Shown here: positions 17,603 to 27,030 of the stretch, in pieces
Position numbering within the stretch: the stretch's first letter is position 1
Layout of the letters: each line of letters opens with the position of its first letter
NCBI GenBank assembly: GCA_964475835.1
Contig: CAYYYL010000003.1
Location: 109,809-173,808 of the forward strand
DNA: 64,000 bases
From: JABDCI01 sp964475835
Lineage (GTDB): Bacteria; Verrucomicrobiota; Verrucomicrobiia; JABWAM01
Direction of reading: 5' to 3'
Translations under genes and position numbers: made by a program
Notes under the pieces: model-generated
The model's input: the letters and a program-made list of their open reading frames with translations, nothing else
Told to the model about the DNA's origin: nothing
Databases searched by the model: none

Positions 17603-18160
17603 CTACCGGGAGTTCGGTTGGGCAAGCGTCATGGGCATGGGGCCATGGGGTTGGCCGTCCATTGGCGGGGTGGAAAGCGTTGCAGATTTCCTCGTGTGCG
17701 ATTTTCTAAGCTCAGCGGCCAGTTTTCGTAATCCACCCAATTCTTCCCGGATGGTCTGAAAACAACGCCCACAAAGGGGCGGTAGTTTGAGCAAAATCAT
17801 CTCTCGAAATGTTTCATTGATAAACGCTCTGGCAACAGGCCATTCCGCAACTTCGGGAGATGCATACTTTTGAATCAAATCAACACACACCCCTTCCCCC
17901 ATGATGAACGCATGAACCATCGCCCCAGGAACCGGAATCGGAACCGCCTGGCAAACATGTCCGGGACCACTGACGGCGTGTCCCTTGAGCAAGGCGACCA
18001 GATCCTGAAAACACTCCCGGAGCATCTCCTTAAGACTTCCTGAAAGACGAAAAAGGGTAAATTGCTCATTGAAGGTCAACGAGGACTCCCACTTTAAAAG
18101 AAACTCCGCTTCATGGTTCTGAAGAATGGCAGCAAGAAAGGGTCTTGAAAGCCGGTTCAT
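17603..18160 (-). CDS. unrecognised helical protein with CxxC, second of a pair
   Basis: A 185-residue soluble, mostly helical protein with no signal sequence. Near its C-terminal third it has LPPLCGRCFQTIREELG, a CxxC that could bind metal or be redox active. The N-terminus (LAAILQNHEAEFLLKWESSL) resembles the helical opening of its upstream neighbour and of RsbR-like/RsbRD N-terminal sensor domains, only loosely. The first ATG overlaps the stop of the upstream gene by 4 bp, so the two are translated together. They probably form a pair of diverged paralogues. The last 25 residues are Pro/Thr-rich and may be disordered. Confidence 0.6.
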   Translation of the reverse strand: MNRLSRPFLAAILQNHEAEFLLKWESSLTFNEQFTLFRLSGSLKEMLRECFQDLVALLKGHAVSGPGHVCQAVPIPVPGAMVHAFIMGEGVCVDLIQKYASPEVAEWPVARAFINETFREMILLKLPPLCGRCFQTIREELGGLRKLAAELRKSHTRKSATLSTPPMDGQPHGPMPMTLAQPNSR

Positions 18161-18714
18161 GAAATTGTCCTCCCGGGTTGATAGACCATGTCTGCCACCT
18201 CCGTACGCGCCCCTTCAAGCATGCACGCGCATTCTCCACAATAGTCCGACACATAGTGCTCAACCAGGCGATCGAACCCTTTGTGAAAGATTTCAAAATA
18301 CTCCACCGCTTCACCCGGGGAGATTCCCATACCCTCTCCCCCTGATTTTAAAAAGAAATCCCGAAAAACGGCCTCACCCACTAGAACCACTTCCACCAAA
18401 AGGGAAAGGCTCATGCGAAGTCCGGACGCCTTAAACCCCTCAAGCTCATCCCTCAGAGTGGGTTCACGGATCAACTCTCCCCCCTTGAGAACGGTGATGA
18501 GCTGAAATTGAAGGTGCTCTACAAAGAAATCACAAAATTCACCCGCCAGAGCCACATTGGGATGATTATTCCAGGGCCGATTCACAAGAGACCTTCCTGG
18601 ATTCAAACTGGAAGCCGTGAGCTGGGACTGAAGAGCCGCCTCGCCCCGGTTTTTCCACTCTGCCAGAAGCTCCTTCTGGTGCCTGCGTACGAACTTAATG
18701 AGGTCCGTTTTCAT
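18157..18714 (-). CDS. unrecognised helical protein with CxxC, first of a pair
   Basis: About 185 residues, helical, no membrane segment. FVRRHQKELLAEWKNRGE at the N-terminus recalls RsbRD-type N-terminal domains, which share the L-x-x-W pattern. Close to the C-terminus is HYVSDYCGECACMLEGAR, with the same CGxC spacing as the downstream neighbour. The ATG at 18714 is preferred because GGAGAG lies about 6 nt upstream; a frame from 18729 is also open. It is followed through an ATGA overlap by the second gene. The sigma-54 gene lies 155 bp further upstream of the pair on the same strand, which makes a regulatory or sensory role possible but not shown. Confidence 0.6.
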   Translation of the reverse strand: MKTDLIKFVRRHQKELLAEWKNRGEAALQSQLTASSLNPGRSLVNRPWNNHPNVALAGEFCDFFVEHLQFQLITVLKGGELIREPTLRDELEGFKASGLRMSLSLLVEVVLVGEAVFRDFFLKSGGEGMGISPGEAVEYFEIFHKGFDRLVEHYVSDYCGECACMLEGARTEVADMVYQPGRTIS

Positions 18715-18884
18715 GCCTGCTCTCCGCATCAGGGTGAATGGCCCCTATCTATGGGTAGGCTGAAACGTCAAACTCCGCTTCCCAAATTTTGGCAAATCTT
18801 TTACATCCATTACCGGGTTCAAATCCGGTTAAAGGGGAATCCAAAGATTTCAACAGGCATTCCTATCGTCGGGATCACGATCCG

Positions 18885-20327
18885 CTACTTTGACTTCCGT
18901 TGATGCGACGGCAGAATTTTCAATTCTTCGCGATACTTGGCCACGGTACGCCGGGCAATGGGTATTTTTCGCTCCTTGAGGACATTCATGATGTCCTGAT
19001 CGGTCAGGGGATGATCGGCAGGCTCGTTGGACACAAGCTCGGCGATGGTGTTCTTCACCTCGTCTTGACTAATCACTCCGCCATCCGCCAGACGGATTCC
19101 CGGGGTAAAGAAATACTTCAATTCATAAATGCCATGGGGGGTCTGCATGTATTTATTTGCGATCGCACGACTCACGGTCGTCTCATGCACACCAATCTTC
19201 TGCGCAACCTCGGTCATCGTCAGAGGCTTGAGGTAGGATTTTCCCTGATTGAAAAAATCGAGTTGAACATGAACAATTTCATACGCGATTTTGAGGATCG
19301 TTTGCTGACGCTGTTGAATGCTTTTGATCAAAAATCTCGCCGCCCGGATGCGTTCCCGAACATAGCTCTTCACTTCCTGTCCCTCTTTGTTCTGCCCCAA
19401 AATATCCTTGTAGGTATTGCTGATCCGAACCGTCGGGAGCCAGTCATCGTTCATGATCACCACCCACTCCTCACCCACCTTTTGAACCGTCATGTCCGCG
19501 GTGATATAGCGACTATCCTCGGAACTGAAGCGACTTCCGGGCTGGGGATCGAGCGTGGCGACCAGGGCGGCCACACGGTGCACCTCGCTTAGTGATACAT
19601 TCAAAGCTTCAGAGATTTCGGCGTACTTTTTGGCAGCCAGATCATCGATGTGCAGGGAGACGATCCGATGGGCCAGGGAATCCTCCTTGTGCCCCAGTCG
19701 TTCGAGTTGTAACAGCAAGCATTCGCGTAAATCCCTTCCGCCCACCCCGATCGGATCGAAGGACTGAATGATCTTCAGGGCCGCATTTACGACTTCAGAA
19801 TCCCCACCCCCCCAGCTCGCAAGATCCTCGGGGGTTGCGATGAGAAAGCCGCGCTCATCAATATTCCCCACGATCGTTTCACAAACCTTACGCTGAGCGT
19901 CAGGCAGATCCGCAACCTGGACCTGGGCAAGGAGATGCTCTTGAAGCGTATCCCCCCTTGCCACGGATTCAAAAAAAGTCTGTCGCTGCCGCTCCTCCTC
20001 CTGCGTTCTTCGGGTCGGGGCATTATTTTGGGAAAAATAGTCGCGCCACTCCTCGTCGAGTTGCGACATCTCCTTAAACTCCTCTTCAAAATCATTCTCC
20101 TCCTGCGCATCCTCCTCGGCAGATCCCTCCTCGGGAACCACTTCGTCCTGCGACTCCTCCAAAACGGGGTTTGCGGTCAATTCCTGACGAATCAAGGCGC
20201 TCAATTCCATCGCTGGAATCTGCAAAATATGCAGCGATTGCTGCATCTGCGGCGAAAGGGTTTGCTGAAGACTAAGTCGTTGAACTTGTTGAAGACCTTG
20301 AGATGGCATAGGTATTGCTTCAGTCAT
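18885..20327 (-). CDS. rpoN: RNA polymerase sigma-54 factor
   Basis: About 480 residues. The N-terminal activator-interacting region is glutamine/leucine-rich (LSLQQTLSPQMQQSLHILQIP). An acidic linker follows (EEDAQEENDFEEEFKEM), then the core-binding and HTH regions (TMTEVAQKIGVHETTVSRAI). The RpoN box ARRTVAKYREELKIL is at the C-terminus, so the protein is complete. It directs transcription from -24/-12 promoters that need an ATP-dependent activator. The start is ambiguous between ATG at 20327 (MTEAIPMPSQ) and 20309 (MPSQGLQQVQ); an ORF from 20348 has no better support. In this window it stands alone on its strand, with no enhancer-binding protein. Confidence 0.95.
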   Translation of the reverse strand: MTEAIPMPSQGLQQVQRLSLQQTLSPQMQQSLHILQIPAMELSALIRQELTANPVLEESQDEVVPEEGSAEEDAQEENDFEEEFKEMSQLDEEWRDYFSQNNAPTRRTQEEERQRQTFFESVARGDTLQEHLLAQVQVADLPDAQRKVCETIVGNIDERGFLIATPEDLASWGGGDSEVVNAALKIIQSFDPIGVGGRDLRECLLLQLERLGHKEDSLAHRIVSLHIDDLAAKKYAEISEALNVSLSEVHRVAALVATLDPQPGSRFSSEDSRYITADMTVQKVGEEWVVIMNDDWLPTVRISNTYKDILGQNKEGQEVKSYVRERIRAARFLIKSIQQRQQTILKIAYEIVHVQLDFFNQGKSYLKPLTMTEVAQKIGVHETTVSRAIANKYMQTPHGIYELKYFFTPGIRLADGGVISQDEVKNTIAELVSNEPADHPLTDQDIMNVLKERKIPIARRTVAKYREELKILPSHQRKSK

Positions 20328-20443
20328 ACATAAGCCAAAAAATGCCACCTGCCAAGTGACAATGCAGGGAAAGGCACTCTTTTTCCATTTTTTGGACGCA
20401 CTTCGTGCTTTTCATTCCACTTGTTTTTACCCTAGACAGGACG

Positions 20444-21307
20444 ATGTCCTGTCGGTTGACGATTTTGGCGAGTGGAAGCAGTGGAAATTGTGCGTTCCTG
20501 GAAACAGAAACGACCCGACTTCTTGTCGATGCGGGTCTGAGCGGACGACAGATTGAGGAACGACTCGGGTCCATCGGAAAATCTCCCGCCGACCTCCACG
20601 GAATCCTGGTCACTCACGAGCACAGCGATCACATTCAGGGAATCCGGGTGCTGGCGGGCCGATATCAGATTCCCGTCTATGCCAACCGAGGAACGAAAGC
20701 CGCCATCCTGGATACCATTACCACCAGTTCCCCGCAACGAGCCCAATCCATTCCATGGAAAATTTTCGAAGCCGGACAGGCATTCCCTGCAGGCGACTTT
20801 GACGTCGAACCCTTTTCCATTCCCCACGACGCCGCCGATCCCGTGGGTTTTCTCCTACACCACGGAGGCCGTTGCATCGCCTTTCTGACCGATCTGGGGC
20901 ACGTCACCCAACTCGTACTCGAAAAAGCAAAACAGGCGGACACCCTGGTTCTTGAGACCAACCATGACATGAAACTTCTTCAGAACGATCCTTATCGTCC
21001 CTGGTCGGTCAAACAACGCATCAGCGGCCGCCACGGCCATCTCAGCAATGAAGCCGCCGCAAAAGCCCTCTCCGACATCATGACGGACCGCATCCGCCAC
21101 GTCTATCTCTCCCACCTGAGTCGCGACTGCAACTCACCCGCGCTCGCAGAAAACACCATCCGGAAAACACTTCAAAAAATCGGTGCCACCTCGGTTCATG
21201 TCACGGTGACGTGCCCCCGAACCCCGTGTTCCACCCAGTTCCTGGATCCTCTTTGTCCGCTTCCATCCGGGACCCTGCCGCTTTTCACCCAACTCCATAG
21301 GGTTTAA
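20444..21307 (+). CDS. MBL-fold metallo-hydrolase, WalJ/YycJ-like
   Basis: About 287 residues. The N-terminus LTILASGSSGNCAFLETETT is the signature of the WalJ/YycJ group. The zinc-binding motif is THEHSDHIQG (HxHxDH), and further metal ligands appear as DLGHVT and LETNHD. RHVYLSHLSRDCNSP is in the C-terminal part. The family acts as a nuclease or cell-wall-linked hydrolase in Firmicutes, and its role elsewhere is unknown. The ATG at 20444 is chosen because ACAGGAC lies just upstream and homologues begin at LTILASGSSG. It is divergent from rpoN and convergent with folP. Confidence 0.88.
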   Translation: MSCRLTILASGSSGNCAFLETETTRLLVDAGLSGRQIEERLGSIGKSPADLHGILVTHEHSDHIQGIRVLAGRYQIPVYANRGTKAAILDTITTSSPQRAQSIPWKIFEAGQAFPAGDFDVEPFSIPHDAADPVGFLLHHGGRCIAFLTDLGHVTQLVLEKAKQADTLVLETNHDMKLLQNDPYRPWSVKQRISGRHGHLSNEAAAKALSDIMTDRIRHVYLSHLSRDCNSPALAENTIRKTLQKIGATSVHVTVTCPRTPCSTQFLDPLCPLPSGTLPLFTQLHRV

Positions 21308-21365
21308 TCCGACCCTACCTCCTTATTTGGGAACCTTGCGGTGCAAAGCCGCCCTTGCCGTATTT

Positions 21366-22169
21366 TCAGCACGCCGTTAAGGCCCTTCGCAAGGCTCTCA
21401 CATCGTGCGTCCGGATCATCTGGACCCCCTTCTCCAAAGCCTGAAGTTCCACCCGAAGCGTCGCATCCCCCCTCTCCTCCACCTTCCCTCCAAGGAACGA
21501 TTTTCGCGACACCCCGATCATGACGGGATGTTCCCCCTGAAATTCACGCAGGTGCTCCAAAAGAAGCAGGTTCTGTTCCCGGGTCTTGGCGAATCCAATC
21601 CCCGGGTCAATCGCGATGCGTTCGAATTCAATCCCTTCCGCCAGGGCGTTTTCCACCATCCCTTCCAACTCGGACTGCACCTCCCGGACCACGTGCTCAT
21701 ACGCACACAACGCCTGCATCGTCGCTGATGTTCCCCTGCGATGCATCAAAATCACTCCAGCCCCCGAGGAAGCCACCACTCCGGACATCCGAGGGTCGGC
21801 AGTCATGCCGCTGATATCATTGACGATCACCGCACCTTCCCGAAGCGCCGCTTCCGCCACGGCAGCTTTGGTGGTATCCACGGAGATCGGAACTTTCAGC
21901 CGATCTCGAAGGCGCCTCAACACGGGAAGTACCCGCAAAAGCTCTTCATTCACGGAAACGGCATCCGCTCCCGGCCGGGTCGATTCCCCTCCGAGGTCCA
22001 CAACATCCGCCCCTTCGGCTTCGAGTCGCAAGGCATGGTCTAACGCCACTTCGGGATCACAAAACCGCCCTCCATCGGAAAAGGAATCCGGTGTGACATT
22101 CAAGATGCCGAAGAGCACCCACCTCCGGGAGGTAAAATCCCAAACCTGATCACGAAATCGAAATTTCAT
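21366..22169 (-). CDS. folP: dihydropteroate synthase
   Basis: 267 residues, the usual length. It makes dihydropteroate from 4-aminobenzoate and hydroxymethyl-dihydropterin pyrophosphate, in folate synthesis. The signature loops are GILNVTPDSFSDGGRF, then VDLGGESTRPGADAVS, then PISVDTTKAAVAEAAL and VNDISGMTADPRM. IDPGIGFAKT, GVSRKSFLG and the C-terminal IRTHDV follow. It is a single gene next to the uppP operon, in the opposite direction. Confidence 0.96.
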   Translation of the reverse strand: MKFRFRDQVWDFTSRRWVLFGILNVTPDSFSDGGRFCDPEVALDHALRLEAEGADVVDLGGESTRPGADAVSVNEELLRVLPVLRRLRDRLKVPISVDTTKAAVAEAALREGAVIVNDISGMTADPRMSGVVASSGAGVILMHRRGTSATMQALCAYEHVVREVQSELEGMVENALAEGIEFERIAIDPGIGFAKTREQNLLLLEHLREFQGEHPVMIGVSRKSFLGGKVEERGDATLRVELQALEKGVQMIRTHDVRALRRALTAC

Positions 22170-22232
22170 TCAAAAGGCAACTTTTAGGGACGTGATTCGA
22201 GAAGTCACCTCATAAATAGCCCCCACGTTCAT

Positions 22233-22264
22233 GCTTGTAGCTTAAAGCTTACGGCTTATAGCTA
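22233..22264. repeat. degenerate AGCTTA/AGCTATA-type repeat
   Basis: The sequence from 22233 contains tandem imperfect copies of an AGCTTA/TAGCT unit, with the palindromic cores AAGCTT and TAGCTA. It lies just upstream of uppP in the divergent folP-uppP region. Similar simple repeats occur between genes in several Verrucomicrobiota and Planctomycetota genomes, as remembered and not checked. Confidence 0.5.
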
Positions 22265-22269
22265 TACAA

Positions 22270-23079
22270 ATGCACCTCCCCGACTGGCTCAACGCGATCA
22301 TCCTCGGCATCATCGAAGGTCTCACAGAATTCCTCCCCGTCTCCTCCACCGGCCACCTCCTCGTCACGGGCCAATGGCTAGGCTTTGATTCCGAAGTGTT
22401 CAATGTTTTCATCCAACTGGGGGCGCTTCTGGCGGTCTGGTGGATCTTCCGTCACCGCCTGATTCGCATGATTCCCTGGGGCCGCAACGCCTCCCCACAG
22501 GACTTCACCCTGGGTCTTCACGTGATCATCGCCTTCTTTCCCGCCGCGCTGGTGGGATTCTTCACCCACCACTGGATCAAGGACCATCTTTTCGGCGCCC
22601 AACCGATCGCCATCGCCATGATCGGGGGCGGTATCACCATCCTGCTCATTGAAAGCTTCAAGCCCCGGGCTATGATTGATGAACTTCACAAAATCACCCC
22701 CTCCCTTGCGCTCATGGTCGGTCTCGGCCAGTGCCTTGCGCTCTACCCCGGGGTCTCACGCTCCGGGGCCACCATCATGGTGGGACTTCTCATCGGCATG
22801 AGCCGCTCGGCAGCCACAGAATTCACCTTTCTCCTCGCCGTCCCGACCATGACCGCTGCCGGTCTTTATGAGCTCTTCAAATACCGGCACGATCTCTCCT
22901 CCCACATGATCGGACTGCTTGGAATCGGGTTCATCGCAGCTTTTGTTTCAGCCTGGATTGTGGTCAAGTGGTTCATCCAATTTGTACAAAGCCATACCTT
23001 TGAAGGGTTCGCCTGGTATCGCATCGTGGCCGGGGCGATCCTGCTTGGCATGATTTCCAACGGATTCCTTCACGCATGA
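22270..23079 (+). CDS. uppP: undecaprenyl-diphosphatase
   Basis: 269 residues with about eight transmembrane helices. It removes one phosphate from undecaprenyl pyrophosphate to recycle the carrier for peptidoglycan and surface-glycan synthesis. The family motifs are GIIEGLTEFLPVSSTGHLL near residues 13-31 and LYPGVSRSGATIMVGL in the middle. The start ATG at 22270 is immediately followed by the conserved motif spacing. The stop overlaps the next gene by ATGA. It would serve the polysaccharide locus at 45-64 kb through the shared lipid carrier, an inference. Confidence 0.96.
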   Translation: MHLPDWLNAIILGIIEGLTEFLPVSSTGHLLVTGQWLGFDSEVFNVFIQLGALLAVWWIFRHRLIRMIPWGRNASPQDFTLGLHVIIAFFPAALVGFFTHHWIKDHLFGAQPIAIAMIGGGITILLIESFKPRAMIDELHKITPSLALMVGLGQCLALYPGVSRSGATIMVGLLIGMSRSAATEFTFLLAVPTMTAAGLYELFKYRHDLSSHMIGLLGIGFIAAFVSAWIVVKWFIQFVQSHTFEGFAWYRIVAGAILLGMISNGFLHA

Positions 23080-23372
23080 CCCCACGAAACATTCAACAAA
23101 TTCAAAACGAGTTGGCCATCTCCTGGGACGATGGAACCGAGGACTTCCTCCCTCTTGAGAAACTACGCCGCTCCTGTCCCTGCGCCGCCTGTTCCGGTGA
23201 ACAGGATATTCTTGGGAATCAATACAAGGGTAAAAACCTGACCTACGTCCCGGATAGTTTTCAGCTCACTCGATTTGAAAAGGTTGGGGGCTACGCCATT
23301 CAATGCACCTGGGCGGATGGCCACAATGCCGGAATCTATTCCCATGCCTACCTCAAAAAACTGGCAGGATGA
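23076..23372 (+). CDS. DUF971 family protein
   Basis: A 98-residue protein of the DUF971 family, which resembles the N-terminal domain of gamma-butyrobetaine hydroxylase and often has a zinc site. The sequence ISWDDGTEDFLPLEKLRRSCPCAACSGE is typical: CPCxxC supplies cysteine ligands. QCTWADGHNAGIYSHAYL closes the domain. It may have a role in iron-sulfur or metal handling; nothing more can be said. Translation is coupled to uppP (4-bp overlap), and pyrD begins 3 bp after its stop. Confidence 0.88.
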   Translation: MTPRNIQQIQNELAISWDDGTEDFLPLEKLRRSCPCAACSGEQDILGNQYKGKNLTYVPDSFQLTRFEKVGGYAIQCTWADGHNAGIYSHAYLKKLAG

Positions 23373-23375
23373 CCC

Positions 23376-24470
23376 ATGATTTGGCCGCTTCTCCGCCCCC
23401 TGCTCTTTCAATTTTCCCCTGAACGGGCACACCATCTGGCCGTCACGGCCCTTGAATCTTTTCAAAAATGCCCCTGGCTGGGCGACCGCATGGAACGGTG
23501 CCTTGCGATGGAGAGCCCCCTTCTCAAAAGTGAGGTCATGGGCTTGGAGTTTCGAAATCCCATCGGGCTTGCCGCAGGGTTTGACAAGGATGCCCGGCTG
23601 CTTCCTTCATGGAAGGCGCTCGGCTTTGGTTTCGCCGAAATCGGCACCATCACCCTCAAAGGCCAGCCCGGAAACCCGGAGCCACGTCTCTTCCGCCTGC
23701 CTGTAGATCAGGCGATCATCAATCGAATGGGATTCAACAACGAAGGTTCCGTCGCCATTCGAGCCCGGTTGCTCGCCTTGCTGAATCAAAGTCGCTGGCC
23801 GGCCTACCCCGTCGGCATCAACCTGGGCAAAAACAAAACCACTCCCCTCGAAAACGCCGCGGTTGAATACGCCGAGCTATTTGATCAATTCATCGACCTG
23901 GGAGACTATTTTGTGCTCAACGTCAGCTCCCCCAATACTCCCGGCCTTCGCGAGCTCCAGGAGAAGACCCGTCTGGATGAGATCCTTTCCGCCATTCAGG
24001 GGCGAAATCAGGCCCGTTTTAAAAACTTGGCGCGCCCCCTTCTCATCAAAGTGGCCCCAGATCTCGAATGGGCTGCCCTCGATGACGTGCTCGAACTTTG
24101 CGCCAAACACAAGCTCGCAGGCATCATTGCCACCAACACCACCCTTTCCCGGGAGGGTTTGCGAACCCGCATCGAGGAAAATGGCGGCCTCAGCGGTCGT
24201 CCCTTGCGGGAAAAATCCAACGCCTTCATCCGACACATCCGGAAAAAAGCCGATCCAGCTCTGATCATCATCGGCGTTGGCGGGATTTTCAGCGCAGAAG
24301 ACGCCTACGAAAAGATTTGTGCCGGAGCATCCCTGGTCCAGATCTACACGGGCTTCATCTATGAAGGCCCGACCATGGTGCGTAGAATTCAAAAGGGCCT
24401 TTGTGACCTGCTTCAACGCGACGGTTTCCGAAACGTGAGGGAAGCCGTAGGATCAACCCGTCCCGGGTAA
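23376..24470 (+). CDS. pyrD: dihydroorotate dehydrogenase (quinone), class 2
   Basis: 364 residues. It oxidises dihydroorotate to orotate in pyrimidine synthesis, using quinone. The amphipathic N-terminal helices (RPLLFQFSPERAHHLAVTALE) are those of class 2, membrane-associated enzymes. FRNPIGLAAGFDKDARLL, GFAEIGTITLKGQPGNPEPR and NRMGFNNEG follow. VSSPNTPGLRELQ carries the catalytic Ser region, then GGLSGRPLREKSN and IIGVGGIFSAEDAYEKI for FMN. It belongs to the uppP-DUF971 unit by close spacing. Confidence 0.96.
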   Translation: MIWPLLRPLLFQFSPERAHHLAVTALESFQKCPWLGDRMERCLAMESPLLKSEVMGLEFRNPIGLAAGFDKDARLLPSWKALGFGFAEIGTITLKGQPGNPEPRLFRLPVDQAIINRMGFNNEGSVAIRARLLALLNQSRWPAYPVGINLGKNKTTPLENAAVEYAELFDQFIDLGDYFVLNVSSPNTPGLRELQEKTRLDEILSAIQGRNQARFKNLARPLLIKVAPDLEWAALDDVLELCAKHKLAGIIATNTTLSREGLRTRIEENGGLSGRPLREKSNAFIRHIRKKADPALIIIGVGGIFSAEDAYEKICAGASLVQIYTGFIYEGPTMVRRIQKGLCDLLQRDGFRNVREAVGSTRPG

Positions 24471-24507
24471 TCTTGCGTTTTCCTTTTTTTTCAGGCAGGA
24501 CTATAGG

Positions 24508-26190
24508 GTGCGTCTCGACCCAAGTCAGAAATATACCGGCCTGCTCGTCCCCCTCTTTGCCCTTCGTTCCGGGACGGATCTCGGCATTGGCGACACTCAA
24601 GCAGCGAAGGAAATGGTGGACTGGTGTTCCCGTCATCACATCTCCCTCCTTCAATTCCTGCCCATCAATGAAACCGGGGATGACAACAGTCCCTACAATG
24701 CCATCAGCTCGATGGCGCTCGATCCCACAACCATTGCCATTTCGCCCGAAGTCATCCCGGACCTCCCAAAATCCACCTTTCAGGAGCTTGCGCCGGACGC
24801 CCTTCTCAAGGAGTTGCGCGCGGGCTGCGTCCAGTACCGAAAAGTCAAACCGCTGAAGTTACGGCTCCTCCGGGAAGCCTTTTCCAATTTTCGCAAACAA
24901 CTCGACGGGAAAGGAACGGATCGCTCCACTCGCTTCCAGAAATTCCTGGCACAGTCCGAGAATTGGATTGCCGACTACGCTCTCTTTCGAACCCTGATGG
25001 AGCTTCATCAAAATCTCCCTCTTTGGGATCGATGGCCCTCCGAGCACCAGGACCCTGCAAGCGCACGCGCCTGGATCCTAGGCCGATCCGCAACCGAGAA
25101 GGCAAAGCTCCTCGAGTCCGTTCAATTCTTCAGCTACGTCCAGTGGATCGCCTGGGAGCAATGGAGCGAGTTGAAAACTTACGCAGACGCCCGGGGCGTT
25201 GCCCTGATGGGAGACATTCCGTTCGGCATTGGACGCTATAGCGCGGATGTCTGGGCCAAGCGCCCTCTGTTCGATCTTTACTGGTCCTGCGGAGCCCCCC
25301 CTGAGGCATTTTTCAAACCCGATCTTTTCACGGAGCGCTGGGGACAAAACTGGGGCATCCCTCTCTACCGATGGAACCGCATGCGGGAGGACAGTTTCTA
25401 CTGGTGGCAGGCCCGAGTGCGGGGAACCAGCCATATCTTCGACGCCTTTCGCATCGATCACGTGCTCGGGTTCTACCGCATTTATGCGTTTCCCTGGAAA
25501 CCCGAGGACAATCACTTCTATACTGACCTTAACCAGGACCAAGCAAAACAGCGCGCGGGTGATCTGCCCCGATTTTTTCCCAACAGCGACGATGACGGAC
25601 ACAACAAATGGTTGAATCAACAGCACGGAGAAGAACTCCTGCGAATGGTAAAAAGCGCGGCGGGATCCACCGTCGTCGTTGCCGAGGATCTGGGCATGGT
25701 TCCGGACTATGTTCGCCCCTCCCTCCTTCAACTCGGCATCGCAGGATTCAAAATCCCCCTTTTCGAGCGAAACGAGGACGGCTCCTATAAAAAATCAGAG
25801 GAATACCCTCCGCTTTCCATCGCAACCCTCGCCACCCATGACCATGAGCCCGTTGCCGCCTTCTGGCAGCGCTGGAACTCAGAAAAAAGCCCCGAACGTC
25901 AACATCTACTCGATTGGATCGGTTGGAAGAAATCCCCTCCCACCACCCTCACCCCTGACCTTCATGCCGCAATCTGTGGAAAACTCCTCTCAAGTCCGTC
26001 CTGGTTGGTGATTTTCATGATCACCGATCTTTTTGGGCAGAATCAGCGATTCAACGTTCCCGGCCCGATGAGCGACAGCAACTGGACAGAACGTTTGAGT
26101 GGTACAGTTTCGGAATTGGACAAAAACCCCGACATCGTGGCCAAGGTCCGGGCCGTTGAAAATTTGATCCAGGAAACCGGACGGAAGTAA
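24508..26190 (+). CDS. malQ: 4-alpha-glucanotransferase (amylomaltase)
   Basis: 560 residues of GH77. It transfers alpha-1,4-glucan segments in glycogen or maltodextrin metabolism. The fold markers are YTGLLVPLFALRSGTDLGIGD at the start, then NDIS-type sugar-binding segments: FLPINETGDDNSPYNAISS, LMGDIPFGIGRYSADVW and FRIDHVLGFYRIYAF (with the catalytic nucleophile Asp). VVAEDLGMVPDYVR has the acid-base Glu. The start is GTG at 24508, the first in frame at the domain boundary. It is followed by hisF, with no other glycogen gene near it. Confidence 0.94.
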   Translation: MRLDPSQKYTGLLVPLFALRSGTDLGIGDTQAAKEMVDWCSRHHISLLQFLPINETGDDNSPYNAISSMALDPTTIAISPEVIPDLPKSTFQELAPDALLKELRAGCVQYRKVKPLKLRLLREAFSNFRKQLDGKGTDRSTRFQKFLAQSENWIADYALFRTLMELHQNLPLWDRWPSEHQDPASARAWILGRSATEKAKLLESVQFFSYVQWIAWEQWSELKTYADARGVALMGDIPFGIGRYSADVWAKRPLFDLYWSCGAPPEAFFKPDLFTERWGQNWGIPLYRWNRMREDSFYWWQARVRGTSHIFDAFRIDHVLGFYRIYAFPWKPEDNHFYTDLNQDQAKQRAGDLPRFFPNSDDDGHNKWLNQQHGEELLRMVKSAAGSTVVVAEDLGMVPDYVRPSLLQLGIAGFKIPLFERNEDGSYKKSEEYPPLSIATLATHDHEPVAAFWQRWNSEKSPERQHLLDWIGWKKSPPTTLTPDLHAAICGKLLSSPSWLVIFMITDLFGQNQRFNVPGPMSDSNWTERLSGTVSELDKNPDIVAKVRAVENLIQETGRK

Positions 26191-26252
26191 AGATGATGAA
26201 CCCGCCCGGTTTTGCCCCGTGTCTCTGCGAACTCGTTGGTTAATAAATTCCC

Positions 26253-27020
26253 ATGCTCGCAAAACGAATCATTCCCTGTCTCGACGTGGACCGCGGACGA
26301 GTGGTAAAAGGAACCAAATTCCTTCAACTTCGCGATGCGGGAGATCCCGTTGAATGCGCCGAAGCGTACGATCGTCAAGGTGCTGATGAACTCGTTTTTC
26401 TCGACATCACCGCCTCTTCCGATAATCGCTCCACCATGGTGGACGTCGTTCAACGAACCGCTGACCGTTGTTTCATGCCCCTTACCGTGGGAGGAGGCAT
26501 CCGGACCGTGGACGATGTCCGACTCATGCTGCGTGCCGGCGCCGACAAGGTCTCCCTCAACACCGCCGCCGTCGCACGTCCAGAATTAATACGGGAATCT
26601 GCGGAAAAATTTGGAAGCCAGTGCATGGTTGTCGCTATCGATGCGAAAAGGATGCCGGGGCAGGTTGGACGCTGGGAAGTTTACACCCATGGGGGACGAA
26701 CTCCCACAGGACTTGATGTGGTGGAGTGGGCAAAAAAAGTCACCGAGCTTGGAGCGGGAGAAATCCTGCTCACCAGTATGGATCGTGACGGCACCAAGGA
26801 TGGCTACGATCTCGACCTGACCCGGGCGATCAGCTCAGCCATCCCCATCCCGGTGATCGCTAGCGGGGGCGCGGGGAGCCTCGAGCATTTGCGCGATGTT
26901 CTCGCTTGTGGCGGGGCAGACGCAGTCCTTGCCGCATCGATATTTCACTTCGGCCAATACACCGTGGGAGACGTCAAAACCTACCTCCGTGGGGAGAAGA
27001 TACCCGTCCGCACGGCTTGA
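26253..27020 (+). CDS. hisF: imidazole glycerol phosphate synthase cyclase subunit
   Basis: 255 residues, normal length. It is the (beta/alpha)8 cyclase of histidine synthesis, working with HisH. The N-terminal RIIPCLDVDRGRVVKG contains the catalytic Asp, and the second phosphate and catalytic sites appear as PLTVGGGIRTVDDV, LLTSMDRDGTKDGYD and VIASGGAGSLEHL. hisI lies about 300 bp downstream, with a small minus-strand gene between. hisH is not seen in the window. Confidence 0.97.
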   Translation: MLAKRIIPCLDVDRGRVVKGTKFLQLRDAGDPVECAEAYDRQGADELVFLDITASSDNRSTMVDVVQRTADRCFMPLTVGGGIRTVDDVRLMLRAGADKVSLNTAAVARPELIRESAEKFGSQCMVVAIDAKRMPGQVGRWEVYTHGGRTPTGLDVVEWAKKVTELGAGEILLTSMDRDGTKDGYDLDLTRAISSAIPIPVIASGGAGSLEHLRDVLACGGADAVLAASIFHFGQYTVGDVKTYLRGEKIPVRTA

Positions 27021-27030
27021 TCCCTAAATC

